64,000 nt of DNA, from contig NZ_LHVE01000020.1 of assembly GCF_001269655.1 (NCBI RefSeq), positions 372,001 through 436,000 on the forward strand, in the 5' to 3' direction. Within the stretch, counting starts at the first letter, position 1; each line of letters opens with the position of its first letter. Below, in pieces: positions 35,017-45,349 of this stretch. The DNA comes from Pseudomonas thivervalensis. Its GTDB lineage: Bacteria; Pseudomonadota; Gammaproteobacteria; Pseudomonadales; Pseudomonadaceae. Position numbers and translations under genes: made by a program. Below the pieces are notes generated by a model that did no database searches, had not been told where the DNA came from, and worked only from the letters and a program-made list of their open reading frames with translations.

Positions 35017-36929
35017 GGCGTGGCCTCCTGCGCGCCAGACGCGGGCAGCGGCTTGACCGAGTCCTGGGCGTTGAGGTTGCGGCGTTCAAGGTAAGCCTGG
35101 ACGCTGCTCAGCGTGCCCGTCAGGTCCGGGGTGACCACTGTCACCGGTTGCTTGGACAACTCACCCACCCGCTCAAGCATGATTTTGCTTTGCGGATTGT
35201 CTTGGTTGAAATTGTTTTTCAACACGTCCCGCGCCTCGGTCAGCGCCTGGGTGTATACCGGTGCCTGACCATTGAGGGCGGCCCACTGCGCCTGCTCCAA
35301 GGCCAGGCTCAAGGCCAGGCGAACTTGCACGAGGCTTTGCCCGGCCAGCAGCGGCCGGACGTTCTCATCGGCGTTGAAGTCAATGCGGATATAGCGCGAA
35401 ATCTGATCCCACCACTGTGCCCACCGGCTGGCACCATCGCCATCGGCGGTCAGGCCCAGCAGCGACTCTCCGCGATCCTTGTACTCAGGTGCCAGTTCGG
35501 TCAGTTGCAGCACCTGGTCACGCAAGGCGCCCAGTTGCAGGAACAGCCCGGTGCGATCCGGCTGTTCGGTGCTGCGCAGCGCAGCGAGGGTCTTGGCCAG
35601 TTGCTCGCGGGCAGCGAACGAGCCGGGATCGTTCTGCTCGCGCAGGATTTCATCAGCGCCCTGGACCAGCGCCTGGGCACTGTTGATGTCTTGCAGGGCG
35701 GAAAGACGCAGGCTGGCCAGGCGCAACAAGTGCTCGGCCTCTGCCAGGCGCCAATCCTTGCGGCTGGCACCGAGCACGGTTTCCAGGCGTTGGTTCAGCT
35801 GCTGCTGATCACCTTGCAACTGGGCCACTAGGCGCCGCCTTTCCTCCAGCTCTTCAGCCGGGGGCAGTTGCGCCAGGCGCTCGCTCAAGCGTTGCTCGTT
35901 GAGCTTGAGGGCCTGGGCCTGGTCATTCAGCGCCTGGACCTGGGCGGACTGCTGCTGATTATTGGTTTGCAGGTGACGCACCTGCCACACGGCCCAGCCG
36001 CCAACGGCGACGCCGGCAGCGCCGAGCAACAGTGCAACAACGGCCAGCCCGTTGCCGCGACGCGGCACCACGGGTGGCGGAGTTTCAACCGGCGCATCGA
36101 TCGCTGGCTGGTCCAGATCTTCTTTTGGCAAGGCTGTTTCGCTCACGTATCCATCCTTTGCATTAGAAAACGGCACGGAGTGTTCCCGTAACGCCGCCAG
36201 CAAAGCCGCGGCATTGGCGCCACGGCAATCCACAACTGTTCGGGCCCCGGCGGCACGCGCCATCTCGGCCACCCTCGGGCTTGGCACAAACAACGGTAAG
36301 CGCGCCAGGGCCGACCACGCATCGCCGGCCAGCCGCTGCAGATGCTCGAAGCCCTGCCCACTGCTGACCACCAGTGCGTTCAAGCGTTCCGCTTCGACTA
36401 TTGCCGACAACGCTCCTTCGCCGTAACCAGGCAGGTGGCGTCGGTACAATTCCAGATAATCGACACTAGCACCTTGCTCGCGCAAACGCTCTGCCAGCAA
36501 GCCTCGGCCGCCTTCGCCCCGCACGATCAAGACCTTGGGGTCGGGCCGCGATACAGCCTGGCGCAAGACCAAGTGTTCCAGCAAGGCTTCGCTGTCATCG
36601 CCGTTATCGGGATAAAACACCGTGAGGCCGGCATCGACGAGAATCTGTCCGGTGGCAGCACCCACGCTGAACCAGGGTTGATCTGGAGGCTGGGGCCAGT
36701 GTTGGCGCAACAGCTCGACGCACAGGCGTGCGGCCGGTTTGCTGACCACGATCACAGCAGAGTATTGATCCAGCGCCTTGAATATCGCCCGTCCGGCATC
36801 GGACAGCGGGACCGGTTCGATCTCCAGCAACGGCAAGCTGCTGCTGTAGACCCCCGCTTCGGCCAGGACAGCCGCCAGCGTCGACGATTCGTCCGCCGGC
36901 CGGGTGAGCAGCAGCCGCCAGCCCGTCAC
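35013..36929 (-). CDS. hemDX: Fused uroporphyrinogen-III synthase HemD and membrane protein HemX
   Basis: One 638-residue frame. Residues 1-255 are HemD (WRLLLTRPADESS, PKVLIVRGEGGRGLLAERL, NALVVSSGQGFEHL), which cyclises hydroxymethylbilane with D-ring inversion to uroporphyrinogen III. Residues 262-638 are HemX: acidic/Pro linker, a membrane helix (about 293-315), then a long periplasmic coiled-coil region (QVRHLQTNNQQQSAQVQALN). P. aeruginosa has two separate genes here. At the junction an AAGGATGG sequence lies just before a GTG (36146) at which HemX proper would start, so HemX may also be made alone. Overlaps hemC and the hemY-like gene by four bases each. Confidence 0.92.
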   Translation of the reverse strand: MTGWRLLLTRPADESSTLAAVLAEAGVYSSSLPLLEIEPVPLSDAGRAIFKALDQYSAVIVVSKPAARLCVELLRQHWPQPPDQPWFSVGAATGQILVDAGLTVFYPDNGDDSEALLEHLVLRQAVSRPDPKVLIVRGEGGRGLLAERLREQGASVDYLELYRRHLPGYGEGALSAIVEAERLNALVVSSGQGFEHLQRLAGDAWSALARLPLFVPSPRVAEMARAAGARTVVDCRGANAAALLAALREHSVPFSNAKDGYVSETALPKEDLDQPAIDAPVETPPPVVPRRGNGLAVVALLLGAAGVAVGGWAVWQVRHLQTNNQQQSAQVQALNDQAQALKLNEQRLSERLAQLPPAEELEERRRLVAQLQGDQQQLNQRLETVLGASRKDWRLAEAEHLLRLASLRLSALQDINSAQALVQGADEILREQNDPGSFAAREQLAKTLAALRSTEQPDRTGLFLQLGALRDQVLQLTELAPEYKDRGESLLGLTADGDGASRWAQWWDQISRYIRIDFNADENVRPLLAGQSLVQVRLALSLALEQAQWAALNGQAPVYTQALTEARDVLKNNFNQDNPQSKIMLERVGELSKQPVTVVTPDLTGTLSSVQAYLERRNLNAQDSVKPLPASGAQEATP

Positions 36930-37867
36930 GCGTGGCCGGCCTCGCCGTAGACCGCCTTGAGAATGTCGGCGGCACCCTGGCTCAACAAGTCTTCAGCCAC
37001 GCGCACACCCAGCGCCTCGGCATCGTGACGTGGCGCCCGGGCCTCGGCGCTGAGCAGCCGACCACCATTGGGATCCCCCACCAGGCCGCGCAACCAGACC
37101 TGCTCACCCTCCAGCACGGCGTAACAGGCGATCGGCACCTGGCAACCGCCGTTGAGATGTTTGTTCAGCGCGCGTTCGGCGAACACCCGCGTGGCGGTGT
37201 CTTCATGGTGCAGCGGCGCCAGCAGGGCATGAATGTCGCTGTCGGCGCTGCGGCACTCGATACCCACCGCCCCTTGCCCGCCGGCCGGCAGGCTGTCGTC
37301 GACGCTGATGGCCGAAGTGATGCGGTCTTCGAAGCCCAGGCGGATCAGGCCGGCGGCGGCGAGGATAATGGCGTCGTACTCACCGGCATCGAGCTTGGCC
37401 AGGCGCGTATTGACGTTGCCGCGCAGGAAGCGGATTTGCAGGTCCGGACGCCGCGTCAGCAATTGGGCCTGGCGACGCAGGCTGGACGTGCCGACCACGC
37501 TTCCGGCAGGCAGCGCCTCAAGACTGGAAAACGTGTTGGAGACGAACGCATCGCGGGGGTCTTCTCGCTCGCAGATGCAGAACAGGCCCAGGCCTTCGGG
37601 GAAGTCCATGGGCACGTCTTTCATCGAATGCACGGCGATGTCGGCTTCGTTGTCCAGCAGCGCGGTTTCCAGTTCCTTGACGAAGAGACCCTTGCCGCCG
37701 ATTTTCGACAGCGGCGAGTCCAGCAGTTTGTCACCGCGACTGACCATGGGCACCAGGGTCACGATCAGGCCGGGATGGGCCGCTTCCAGGCGGGCTTTGA
37801 CGTATTCGGCCTGCCAGAGGGCCAAGGCACTTTTACGGGTGGCGATGCGGATCTCGCGAGGGGACAT
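36926..37867 (-). CDS. hemC: Porphobilinogen deaminase (hydroxymethylbilane synthase)
   Basis: 313 residues. The N-terminus REIRIATRKSALALWQAEYV and the cofactor-attachment site NGGCQVPIA (cysteine that carries the dipyrromethane) are clear. The enzyme joins four porphobilinogens into hydroxymethylbilane for HemD. First gene of hemC-hemDX-hemY-like, all linked by 4-base overlaps. 138 bases separate it from algR upstream, on the same strand. Confidence 0.97.
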   Translation of the reverse strand: MSPREIRIATRKSALALWQAEYVKARLEAAHPGLIVTLVPMVSRGDKLLDSPLSKIGGKGLFVKELETALLDNEADIAVHSMKDVPMDFPEGLGLFCICEREDPRDAFVSNTFSSLEALPAGSVVGTSSLRRQAQLLTRRPDLQIRFLRGNVNTRLAKLDAGEYDAIILAAAGLIRLGFEDRITSAISVDDSLPAGGQGAVGIECRSADSDIHALLAPLHHEDTATRVFAERALNKHLNGGCQVPIACYAVLEGEQVWLRGLVGDPNGGRLLSAEARAPRHDAEALGVRVAEDLLSQGAADILKAVYGEAGHA

Positions 37868-38005
37868 GGATCAATCCGTACTTAAAAGATACGGCAGATA
37901 ATAACAGCTCAGCCAAAACCGCTTTGATTTGAATCACGACCCCAAGGCCTCCCTGGCCGCCAGAATCCTGGAAATGACGCGCATTGGACGCCTTGGACCG
38001 CCCGG

Positions 38006-38752
38006 CTAAAGCTGCTGCATCATCTTGCGTACGCCGGCCACGTGCCGCCGGCTGACAATCAGCGCGTCGCCATTGAGGCCTTTGAGAAACAACTGAAAAT
38101 GCCCAAGGGGGGTGCGTTGCAAACGCTCGATGCGCTCGCGGGCCACGAGAGCGTTGCGGTGGATACGCACGAAGCGTTCGCCGAACTCGTCTTCAAGGGC
38201 CTTGAGGGGTTCATCCAGCAACACCTCGCCACTCTCATGGCGCAAGGTCACATATTTGTGGTCGGCAATGAAGTAGACCACCTGGTTCAAGGGGATCAAT
38301 TCGATGCCTTTGCGGGTGCGCGCACTGATGTGGCTGCGCGGGCCGCTGCCGCTTTCGGCGGCCGGACGGGTCAGCGCCGCCAGTTGCACGCGGTTGGGTC
38401 GCTCGGCCTTGCGCAAGGCTTCGAGCAATGCTTCGGACGCCACGGGCTTGACCAGATAGCCCACGGAACCGGCCTGCAACACCTCGGGGGGGAAATCGTC
38501 CCGGGTGGTACAGAACACCACGGCGGGCGGCGACTCTCGTTCGCACAACTTCGCCGCCACTTGCAGGCCATCCAGGCCAGGCATGCGAATGTCGAGCAGC
38601 ACGATATCCGGCTTGTGGCTGTCGATAAGGGCCAATGCCTCGTCGCCATTGGTGGCGCTCGGCTCCAGGACACTGTAACCCTCGAGCTCGCCAACCATTC
38701 GGCTCAGGCGCTCGCGGGCCAGTGGTTCGTCATCAACGATCAGGACATTCAT
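38006..38752 (-). CDS. algR: LytTR response regulator AlgR
   Basis: 248 residues from ATG 38752, the same length as P. aeruginosa AlgR; the longer frame to 38812 is not used. Receiver domain 1-120 with acidic pocket Asp7-Asp8, phosphorylation site Asp54 (LLDIRMPG) and Lys in YLVKPV. A LytTR DNA-binding domain follows (about 140-245: KGIELIPLNQVVYFIADHKYVTL, FVRIHRNALV). AlgR controls alginate, type IV pili, rhamnolipid and virulence genes in P. aeruginosa. Its ATG overlaps the stop (ATGA) of an algZ-like remnant, so it was once translated coupled to the kinase AlgZ/FimS, which is now missing. Confidence 0.96.
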   Translation of the reverse strand: MNVLIVDDEPLARERLSRMVGELEGYSVLEPSATNGDEALALIDSHKPDIVLLDIRMPGLDGLQVAAKLCERESPPAVVFCTTRDDFPPEVLQAGSVGYLVKPVASEALLEALRKAERPNRVQLAALTRPAAESGSGPRSHISARTRKGIELIPLNQVVYFIADHKYVTLRHESGEVLLDEPLKALEDEFGERFVRIHRNALVARERIERLQRTPLGHFQLFLKGLNGDALIVSRRHVAGVRKMMQQL

Positions 38753-38979
38753 ATTGCGCTGGATTCCTGCGTGAGTCTCGCACAAGGATAGCGTAGACAG
38801 GGGAAGTGACATCCGTCACCGCGATCCACGCTAAGACTCGTTCGAGGGCCAAAAAGTGCCGCGAGGCGGTTGCCTATCTTTACCAGCGCTTGCCGATCGA
38901 TGCCCGAGGCCCGTTGTCGCACGGCGTCGCCGTAGGGATTGTTAACTGTCGATCTGACCAATATGAGCTCCCCCTTCTT
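38749..38979 (-). pseudogene. algZ: Remnant of algZ/fimS histidine kinase (C-terminal end)
   Basis: An open stretch of about 76 codons, bounded upstream by TAG at 38980-38982, ends with TGA overlapping the algR ATG (ATGA). It reads like the last part of a LytS/AlgZ-type kinase ATPase domain: KKGELILVRSTVNNPYG, then IGNRLAALFGPRTSLSVDRGDG, then LRYPCARL. Only a TTG or none can serve as start. A full AlgZ needs about 350 codons; only 235 bases remain between this stretch and argH, and they show stops in the same frame and no ORF of this kind. I infer that algZ was lost by deletion and decay. Identification rests on memory of the family, not on an alignment. Confidence 0.6.
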
Positions 38980-39214
38980 CTATATTTCCGGTGCGCCATG
39001 GATGGAAAAAGCAAAAGTCCTACCGTCCACTGTAGACGGTTGCCACGACGATATTGCTCAATCGAAAAATATCGTTGTGCGAAAACCTTCTTGGATCCCA
39101 GGGCTCGATCGAAAAAACCTGCCGACCAGTGCCAGCGCCAGTCCCGGCAACCCTGCTATCATCCGCCGCAGCCTTTAACCGCTACTTTCTCCACAGCCGA
39201 TCACGAGCGAATTC
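38980..39214. other. Intergenic region between algZ remnant and argH
   Basis: This 235-base stretch is AT-richer than the neighbouring genes, contains TCGAAAAATATCG-like runs near 39061-39115, and must hold the argH promoter. In the algZ frame an additional segment ending SIHGAPEI precedes the TAG and may be decayed kinase N-box sequence; beyond it a TGA follows. No gene is supported. Confidence 0.5.
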
Positions 39215-40609
<1,395 letters not shown>

Positions 40610-40618
40610 AAGCCAAAA

Positions 40619-40713
40619 GCATCGCGAGCAAGCTCGCTCCCACAGTGGATCTTCAGTGAACACATATTCTGTGAACATGGAAATCAAATGTGGGAGCGAG
40701 CTTGCTCGCGATA
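40619..40713. repeat. REPIN (GAGCGAGCTTGCTCGC type)
   Basis: ATCGCGAGCAAGCTCGCTCC and the inverse copy flank an AT-rich spacer of about 45 bases with a GTGAACA direct repeat. Situated between convergent argH and the GST gene. Confidence 0.9.
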
Positions 40714-40737
40714 GCGTCCTTCAAAGCAGCAAAAAGC

Positions 40738-41397
40738 TTACTTCTTGGCAGCAATCATCGCCAAAAACGCCGGCATCTCTGCCTCCCTGTCCGCAGCGAT
40801 CCGCTGCACGTTCGGGTTCTGCCCCAACCGCTCCATCAACGCCTTGGCCGCTGGCATGTCCGCCAGCAAATCAATATCGAAGATCTTCTTGCCCACCTGC
40901 AAAGCCAGCGAAAGGCTGTAATAGAAATACAGGTCCGCAAGACTCAAGCTGTCGCCCGCCACGTAAGGCGAGAACTTGCCGTGTCGACCGAGCGAGGCGA
41001 ATCCCAGCAGCAATTCGGCCTTGGACTTCTCCTTGATGGCATCGGCCACCGGCATGCCGAAAAACGCCTCGCCATAGCAGGCCCGCCCCGGCAGTTCGAT
41101 GTACAGCTCGATTTCCCGGCACAAAGCCAGTACCTGGGCGCGCTCGAACGGGTCGGCTGGCAGCAGGGCCTTACCCGGTTGGGTTTGCTCGATGTATTCG
41201 AGGATGATGCTGGTCTCGTTGATAAAACCCTGCTCGGTCTTCAGCACCGGCACCTTGCCGCGTGGGCTGATGGCCAGGGCTTCCGGGGTCTGATTGCCAA
41301 AGAACTGCACCTCTTCGAAGGGCACGCCCTTCTCCAACAATGCCAGCTTGACCATGTTGTAATAATTACTGACAGAGAAACCATAAAGCTTGAGCAT
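40738..41397 (-). CDS. Glutathione S-transferase family protein
   Basis: 219 residues: N-terminal thioredoxin-like domain (MLKLYGFSVSNYYNMVKLALLEKGVPFEEV, then SPRGKVPVLKTEQGFINETSIILEYIEQT with the cis-Pro and the Glu-Thr/Ser glutathione-binding pair) and a helical C-terminal domain. The catalytic residue is probably Ser9 or Tyr in the SVSNYYN stretch. Cytoplasmic conjugating or peroxide-reducing enzyme; substrate unknown. Confidence 0.92.
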   Translation of the reverse strand: MLKLYGFSVSNYYNMVKLALLEKGVPFEEVQFFGNQTPEALAISPRGKVPVLKTEQGFINETSIILEYIEQTQPGKALLPADPFERAQVLALCREIELYIELPGRACYGEAFFGMPVADAIKEKSKAELLLGFASLGRHGKFSPYVAGDSLSLADLYFYYSLSLALQVGKKIFDIDLLADMPAAKALMERLGQNPNVQRIAADREAEMPAFLAMIAAKK

Positions 41398-41521
41398 TAC
41401 AAAGCCTCCAGGCCGTGCGGGGTGGGCAGCCTTGCGTTATAGACCGTCGGGGCAGTTCTTGCCAGGCGCATCACGCCGCTGAATGCAGGTAAACTGGCGA
41501 CCTTTCTTACAGGAGCCTGCC

Positions 41522-41806
41522 ATGAGCGAGCCAACCGATATCGAAATTGACGACGAAGAGTTCGCCGAGAAAACGCTGATCGAGGCGATTGAAAACCAGA
41601 TCGAAAGTGACAACCCGCCAGCGGCCAAGGCCGTTTTCAATAAATTGACCCTGGTGGGTTATGAACGCGAAGAAATTCTGAACCTGATGGCCCATGTGCT
41701 GGCAGTGGAAATCGACGCGATCCTGGAAGAAGACCGCCCATTCAATACCGAGTGGTACGAAGCCGCCTTGCGCGCCTTGCCTGAGTTGCCGCCGGAAAAG
41801 AACTGA
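41522..41806 (+). CDS. Small conserved acidic protein of unknown function
   Basis: 94 residues from ATG 41522 with ACAGGAG upstream. Strongly acidic (IEIDDEEFAEKTLIEAIENQIESDNP), predicted helical, no signal or membrane segment. I do not recognise a named domain. Divergent from the GST gene. It is followed by repeat DNA. Confidence 0.75.
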   Translation: MSEPTDIEIDDEEFAEKTLIEAIENQIESDNPPAAKAVFNKLTLVGYEREEILNLMAHVLAVEIDAILEEDRPFNTEWYEAALRALPELPPEKN

Positions 41807-41810
41807 ACGG

Positions 41811-41939
41811 CTCTTGCTCCCGCTCGGCTGCGCCCTGTAGGAGCTGCCGAAGGCTGCGATCTTTTGATCTTGATCTTTCGCTCTCGACTCAATTGTCTGG
41901 GACAAGATCGCAGCCTCGTTGCACTCGTCAGCTCCTACA
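41811..41939. repeat. Partial REP plus second-family palindromic repeat
   Basis: A truncated REP half (CTCTTGCTCCCGCTCGGCTG, 41811-41830) is followed by a complete TGTAGGAGCTG...CAGCTCCTACA element (41836-41939) with GCGATCTTTTGATCTTGATC and AGATCGCAGCC arms. It has the same orientation as the copy upstream of ppx and is inverted relative to the copy at 45905-46014. Confidence 0.88.
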
Positions 41940-42078
41940 TAGCTCCAACGCTGCTTCTGCGGGCCACAGAAAATCGCTTTAAACAAAAAAAGCATGACAC
42001 TGACACTGGACAGCTCGGCCGAGTGCGCTCACCTTAGTGACGCTGTCGACCAAAATTCCTAGAAAGTCTGGAGTCCTT

Positions 42079-42327
42079 ATGTCGCTTACCCCTGAGTTGG
42101 TTGCCGAACTGGAAATCCTTGCACTCTTCAACCTGGACAGTTCCCAGGAAGGCCTGAAAATTCATCAGACCGCCGCCCCTAAAGCGATTGCCGCTGCCCA
42201 ACGCTTGTTCGAAAAAGACCTGATCACCCAGCCCGACGGTGGTTACCTGACCAGCCTGGGACGGGATGCCGCCCAAAATGTACAAACCGTCCTGACGATA
42301 CTCAGCGTTCAACAAGAAGCCGCCTGA
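42079..42327 (+). CDS. TIGR02647 family protein
   Basis: 82 residues from ATG 42079, with GGAG 6-9 bases upstream. The sequence SLTPELVAELEILALFNLDSSQEGLKIH...AAAQRLFEKDLITQPDGGYLTSLG has the look of a small winged helix protein and matches the pseudomonad TIGR02647 group. Function unknown; a DNA-binding role is only suggested by the HTH-like pattern. Precedes cyaA on the same strand by 168 bases, with a hairpin without T run at 42344-42369 in between. Confidence 0.8.
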   Translation: MSLTPELVAELEILALFNLDSSQEGLKIHQTAAPKAIAAAQRLFEKDLITQPDGGYLTSLGRDAAQNVQTVLTILSVQQEAA

Positions 42328-42495
42328 TCCCTCCTGCCGCCCACGGAAATCTCCTCTACGGGATTTCCGCAGGCGCACTGGCACCCTGCGTAAAAAACCA
42401 GCCTCAAAATCCTGTTTTCAGCTTAAGTATTCCCAAGACCGGGCGCTAACCTGCCATCACCCCACGTTCGACGCCGCGAGCCGGTTTGAGCTGAC

Positions 42496-45336
42496 ATGAC
42501 CCGCAATCACGAAATACGCCCCGATCTGGACGAGGGAATCGACCGCAAGGTGCTGAGCCAGTTGCGCGCGCGTTTTCTCAAGCTCAACACCGTGCGGATG
42601 GAGCGCGCCCTCGAAGGCCTGTCGCCCCGCCAGCAGGGCGTACTGACGCTGCTGCCGCTGTTTTTTCACGTCAACCATCCGCTGCTGCCCGGCTACGTCT
42701 CCGGCAGCACACCCGCCGGGCTGTCGAACTACGAGCCTGACGCCAATGTGCTGGCCGAAGCCCAGCGCCTGACCCGTTCTTTTTCCTACAAGCCCCGGCA
42801 CGGCAGCAACCCACCGCGCCCGATCCTGGGCCTGTACCTGATGGGCAGCCTCGGCACCCTGGCCCAGGCCGACCAGAGCGACATGGACGTGTGGGTGTGC
42901 CACGGGCCGGACCTGAGCGACGATGAACTGGCCGAGCTGCGCAAGAAATGCCAACTGTTGGAGATCTGGGCCGCGACCCAGGGCGCCGAAGCGCACTTTT
43001 TCCTGATCGACCCGGCGCGTTTCGTGCGGGGCGAGCGGGACAACCAGCTCAGTTCCGACGATTGCGGCACCACTCAGCACTATCTGTTGCTGGACGAGTT
43101 CTACCGCACGGCGATCTGGCTGGCCGGGCGCACGCCGATCTGGTGGCTGGTGCCGGTCTATGAAGAAGAGAATTACGAGCAGTACACCCACACGCTGATG
43201 TCCAAGCGTTTCATTCGTGCAGATGAAACCCTGGACCTGGGGCATCTGGCCTACATTCCGCCGGGCGAATTCGTCGGCGCCGGGCTCTGGCAACTGTTCA
43301 AGGGCATCGAATCGCCCTACAAGTCCGTGCTCAAGCTGCTGCTGACCGAGGTCTATGCCAGCGAACACCCGAACGTGCGCTGCCTGAGCCTGCGTTTCAA
43401 ACAGGCGGTGTTCGCCAATCGCCTGGACCTGGAAGAACTGGACCCGTACATGCTGGTTTACCGCCGCATCGAGGAATACCTCAATGCCCGTGGCGAACCC
43501 GAACGCCTGGAGTTGATCCGCCGCGCGCTGTACCTGAAGGTCAATCGCAAACTCACCGGCCAGGGGCGCAGCAGTGGCTGGCAAAGGGTGCTGCTTGAAC
43601 GACTGGCCCGGGAATGGGGCTGGGACCAGCGTCAGCTGGCGTTGCTGGACAGCCGCAGCCAGTGGAAAGTCCGCCAGGTCAGCCACGAGCGGCGCGCGCT
43701 GGTCAACGAACTCACCCACAGCTACCGCTTCCTGACCCAGTTCGCCCGCACCGAGAAAACCGTCAGCCTGATCAACAAGCGCGATCTCAACGTGCTGGGT
43801 CGGCGGTTGTACGCCGCCTTCGAGCGCAAGGCCGACAAGGTCGAGTTCATCAACCCCGGCATCGCGCCGGACCTGGCCGAAGACACCTTGACGCTGGTCC
43901 AGTCGCCCAACAAGAAAGAACCCGGGCAGAACCAGTGGGGCCTGTACAACGGCAGCCTCAACGCCCTGGAGTGGGAGAACTTCGCGCCAATCAAGCGCTG
44001 CCGCGAGTTGCTGGAGCTGTTGACCTGGTGCCATCGCAACGGCGTGATCGACAGCAGCACGCGCCTGGCGCTGCACCCCGGTGACAGCGACCTGAGCGAG
44101 TTCGAGCTGTTCAACCTGCTGGGCAGCCTGCAGCAGTCCATCGCCCTGCCCCTGGTCACGGTGGACGAAGCGCAGTTGCTGCGGGCCAGCGTGCCCAGCG
44201 AAGTGTTGATCCTGGTGAACGTCGGCGTCGACCCGCTCAAGCACCACCGCGACTTGAATATCCTGATGACCACCGAGCGTACCGACTCCCTGAGCTATGC
44301 CGGAGTCCGGGAGAACCTGGTGCTGACCCTCGACCAGGTTACGCTCAACAGTTGGAATGAAGTGCTGGTCAACCGCTTTGACGGCGAACACGCCCTGCTC
44401 GATTGCCTGCGCGATTACCTCAACGACCTGCCCGTCACCCAGCGCCAGCCACGCCTGCAGGTGCGCTGCTTCTGCCACAACCGCGCCCAATTCATTGCGC
44501 GGCGTGTCGAAGAAGTCATCGAAACGGCGCAGACGCTGCTGTTGAGCAGGCTCAATCACCGCTACCTGCTCCAGGTCCAGCAGCATTATCACGTGCTGGA
44601 ATTGGTGCCCGGCCAGGTCAATCACGTGGCCCTGGGCAGCTTGTCGGCGCTGATGGATTACCTGGGCGAGGAACTGACGGCCTACAGCCCCCTGCACCTG
44701 GACCCGATGGCCCTGGAAGACCACGACCTGGCGCTGATCCTGCCCATGGGGCAGCCCGAGTGCATCCAGGTGTTCTACCGGACCAACGAGGACGAAGCGG
44801 ATCTGTACGTGCTCGATGAATTCAACGCACTGTGGCAACAACACGTGCCGTATCACGACGAACAAAGCCTGCTGGTACCGTTACAGCGCTTTCTGCAATC
44901 GGTGCTGTACCGCCGCGACGCCCTGCTGCCGTTGGATGCCGCCCAACCGCTGAGCCTGGAAACCCTGTACTACCAGTTGCTGCCTTCAGGCGGCCGGGCA
45001 CGGCGGATCGAAGCGCGGCAAGCCCCGCAGACACCGGTCAACAAGCCGTTCTATGACGTGCAGGCAATCATCGGCAAAGCGGCACACGGGCAGGTGCACG
45101 TCACCCTGTACTGCGATCAGCAGGAGTTTTCCGAACTGGAACATGGCGACCAACTGTTCCGCGTGGTCGCCAGGGAGATCGTCGAACAGCGCCGCGAAGC
45201 CCAGCGCTATCGCTGCTACATCACCGACCTGGACCTCTCGGGGCTGGTGGGCGACGGCGCCTGCTCAACCAACTTGTACCTGCGCTACAAGGCCGACCTG
45301 GAACGCGCCCTGAACGAAGCGCTGGCCCTGGTCTGA
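42496..45336 (+). CDS. cyaA: Class I adenylate cyclase
   Basis: 946 residues, class I enterobacterial-type enzyme. The catalytic half shows YLMGSLGTLAQADQSDMDVWVCH, the nucleotidyltransferase motif with catalytic aspartates, and FLIDPARFVRGERD. The C-terminal half is the regulatory domain. It converts ATP into cyclic AMP, the effector of Vfr/Crp. It is divergent from nothing nearby and converges on rnk with a 13-base gap. The order cyaA near cyaY-lptM-dapF is as in E. coli, with rnk and repeats inserted. Long antisense frames exist but are compositional. Confidence 0.96.
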   Translation: MTRNHEIRPDLDEGIDRKVLSQLRARFLKLNTVRMERALEGLSPRQQGVLTLLPLFFHVNHPLLPGYVSGSTPAGLSNYEPDANVLAEAQRLTRSFSYKPRHGSNPPRPILGLYLMGSLGTLAQADQSDMDVWVCHGPDLSDDELAELRKKCQLLEIWAATQGAEAHFFLIDPARFVRGERDNQLSSDDCGTTQHYLLLDEFYRTAIWLAGRTPIWWLVPVYEEENYEQYTHTLMSKRFIRADETLDLGHLAYIPPGEFVGAGLWQLFKGIESPYKSVLKLLLTEVYASEHPNVRCLSLRFKQAVFANRLDLEELDPYMLVYRRIEEYLNARGEPERLELIRRALYLKVNRKLTGQGRSSGWQRVLLERLAREWGWDQRQLALLDSRSQWKVRQVSHERRALVNELTHSYRFLTQFARTEKTVSLINKRDLNVLGRRLYAAFERKADKVEFINPGIAPDLAEDTLTLVQSPNKKEPGQNQWGLYNGSLNALEWENFAPIKRCRELLELLTWCHRNGVIDSSTRLALHPGDSDLSEFELFNLLGSLQQSIALPLVTVDEAQLLRASVPSEVLILVNVGVDPLKHHRDLNILMTTERTDSLSYAGVRENLVLTLDQVTLNSWNEVLVNRFDGEHALLDCLRDYLNDLPVTQRQPRLQVRCFCHNRAQFIARRVEEVIETAQTLLLSRLNHRYLLQVQQHYHVLELVPGQVNHVALGSLSALMDYLGEELTAYSPLHLDPMALEDHDLALILPMGQPECIQVFYRTNEDEADLYVLDEFNALWQQHVPYHDEQSLLVPLQRFLQSVLYRRDALLPLDAAQPLSLETLYYQLLPSGGRARRIEARQAPQTPVNKPFYDVQAIIGKAAHGQVHVTLYCDQQEFSELEHGDQLFRVVAREIVEQRREAQRYRCYITDLDLSGLVGDGACSTNLYLRYKADLERALNEALALV

Positions 45337-45349
45337 CGCGCCCAGGCAC

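Noticed and set aside
42344..42369. Hairpin CGGAAATC/GATTTCCG after the TIGR02647 gene as a terminator
   Set aside because: Stem of only eight pairs, 10-base loop and no T run.
42457..44865. 802-codon open frame on the minus strand
   Set aside because: It lies wholly antisense to cyaA, is His/Gln/Val-rich with no domain, and is explained by G/C-rich third positions of cyaA.
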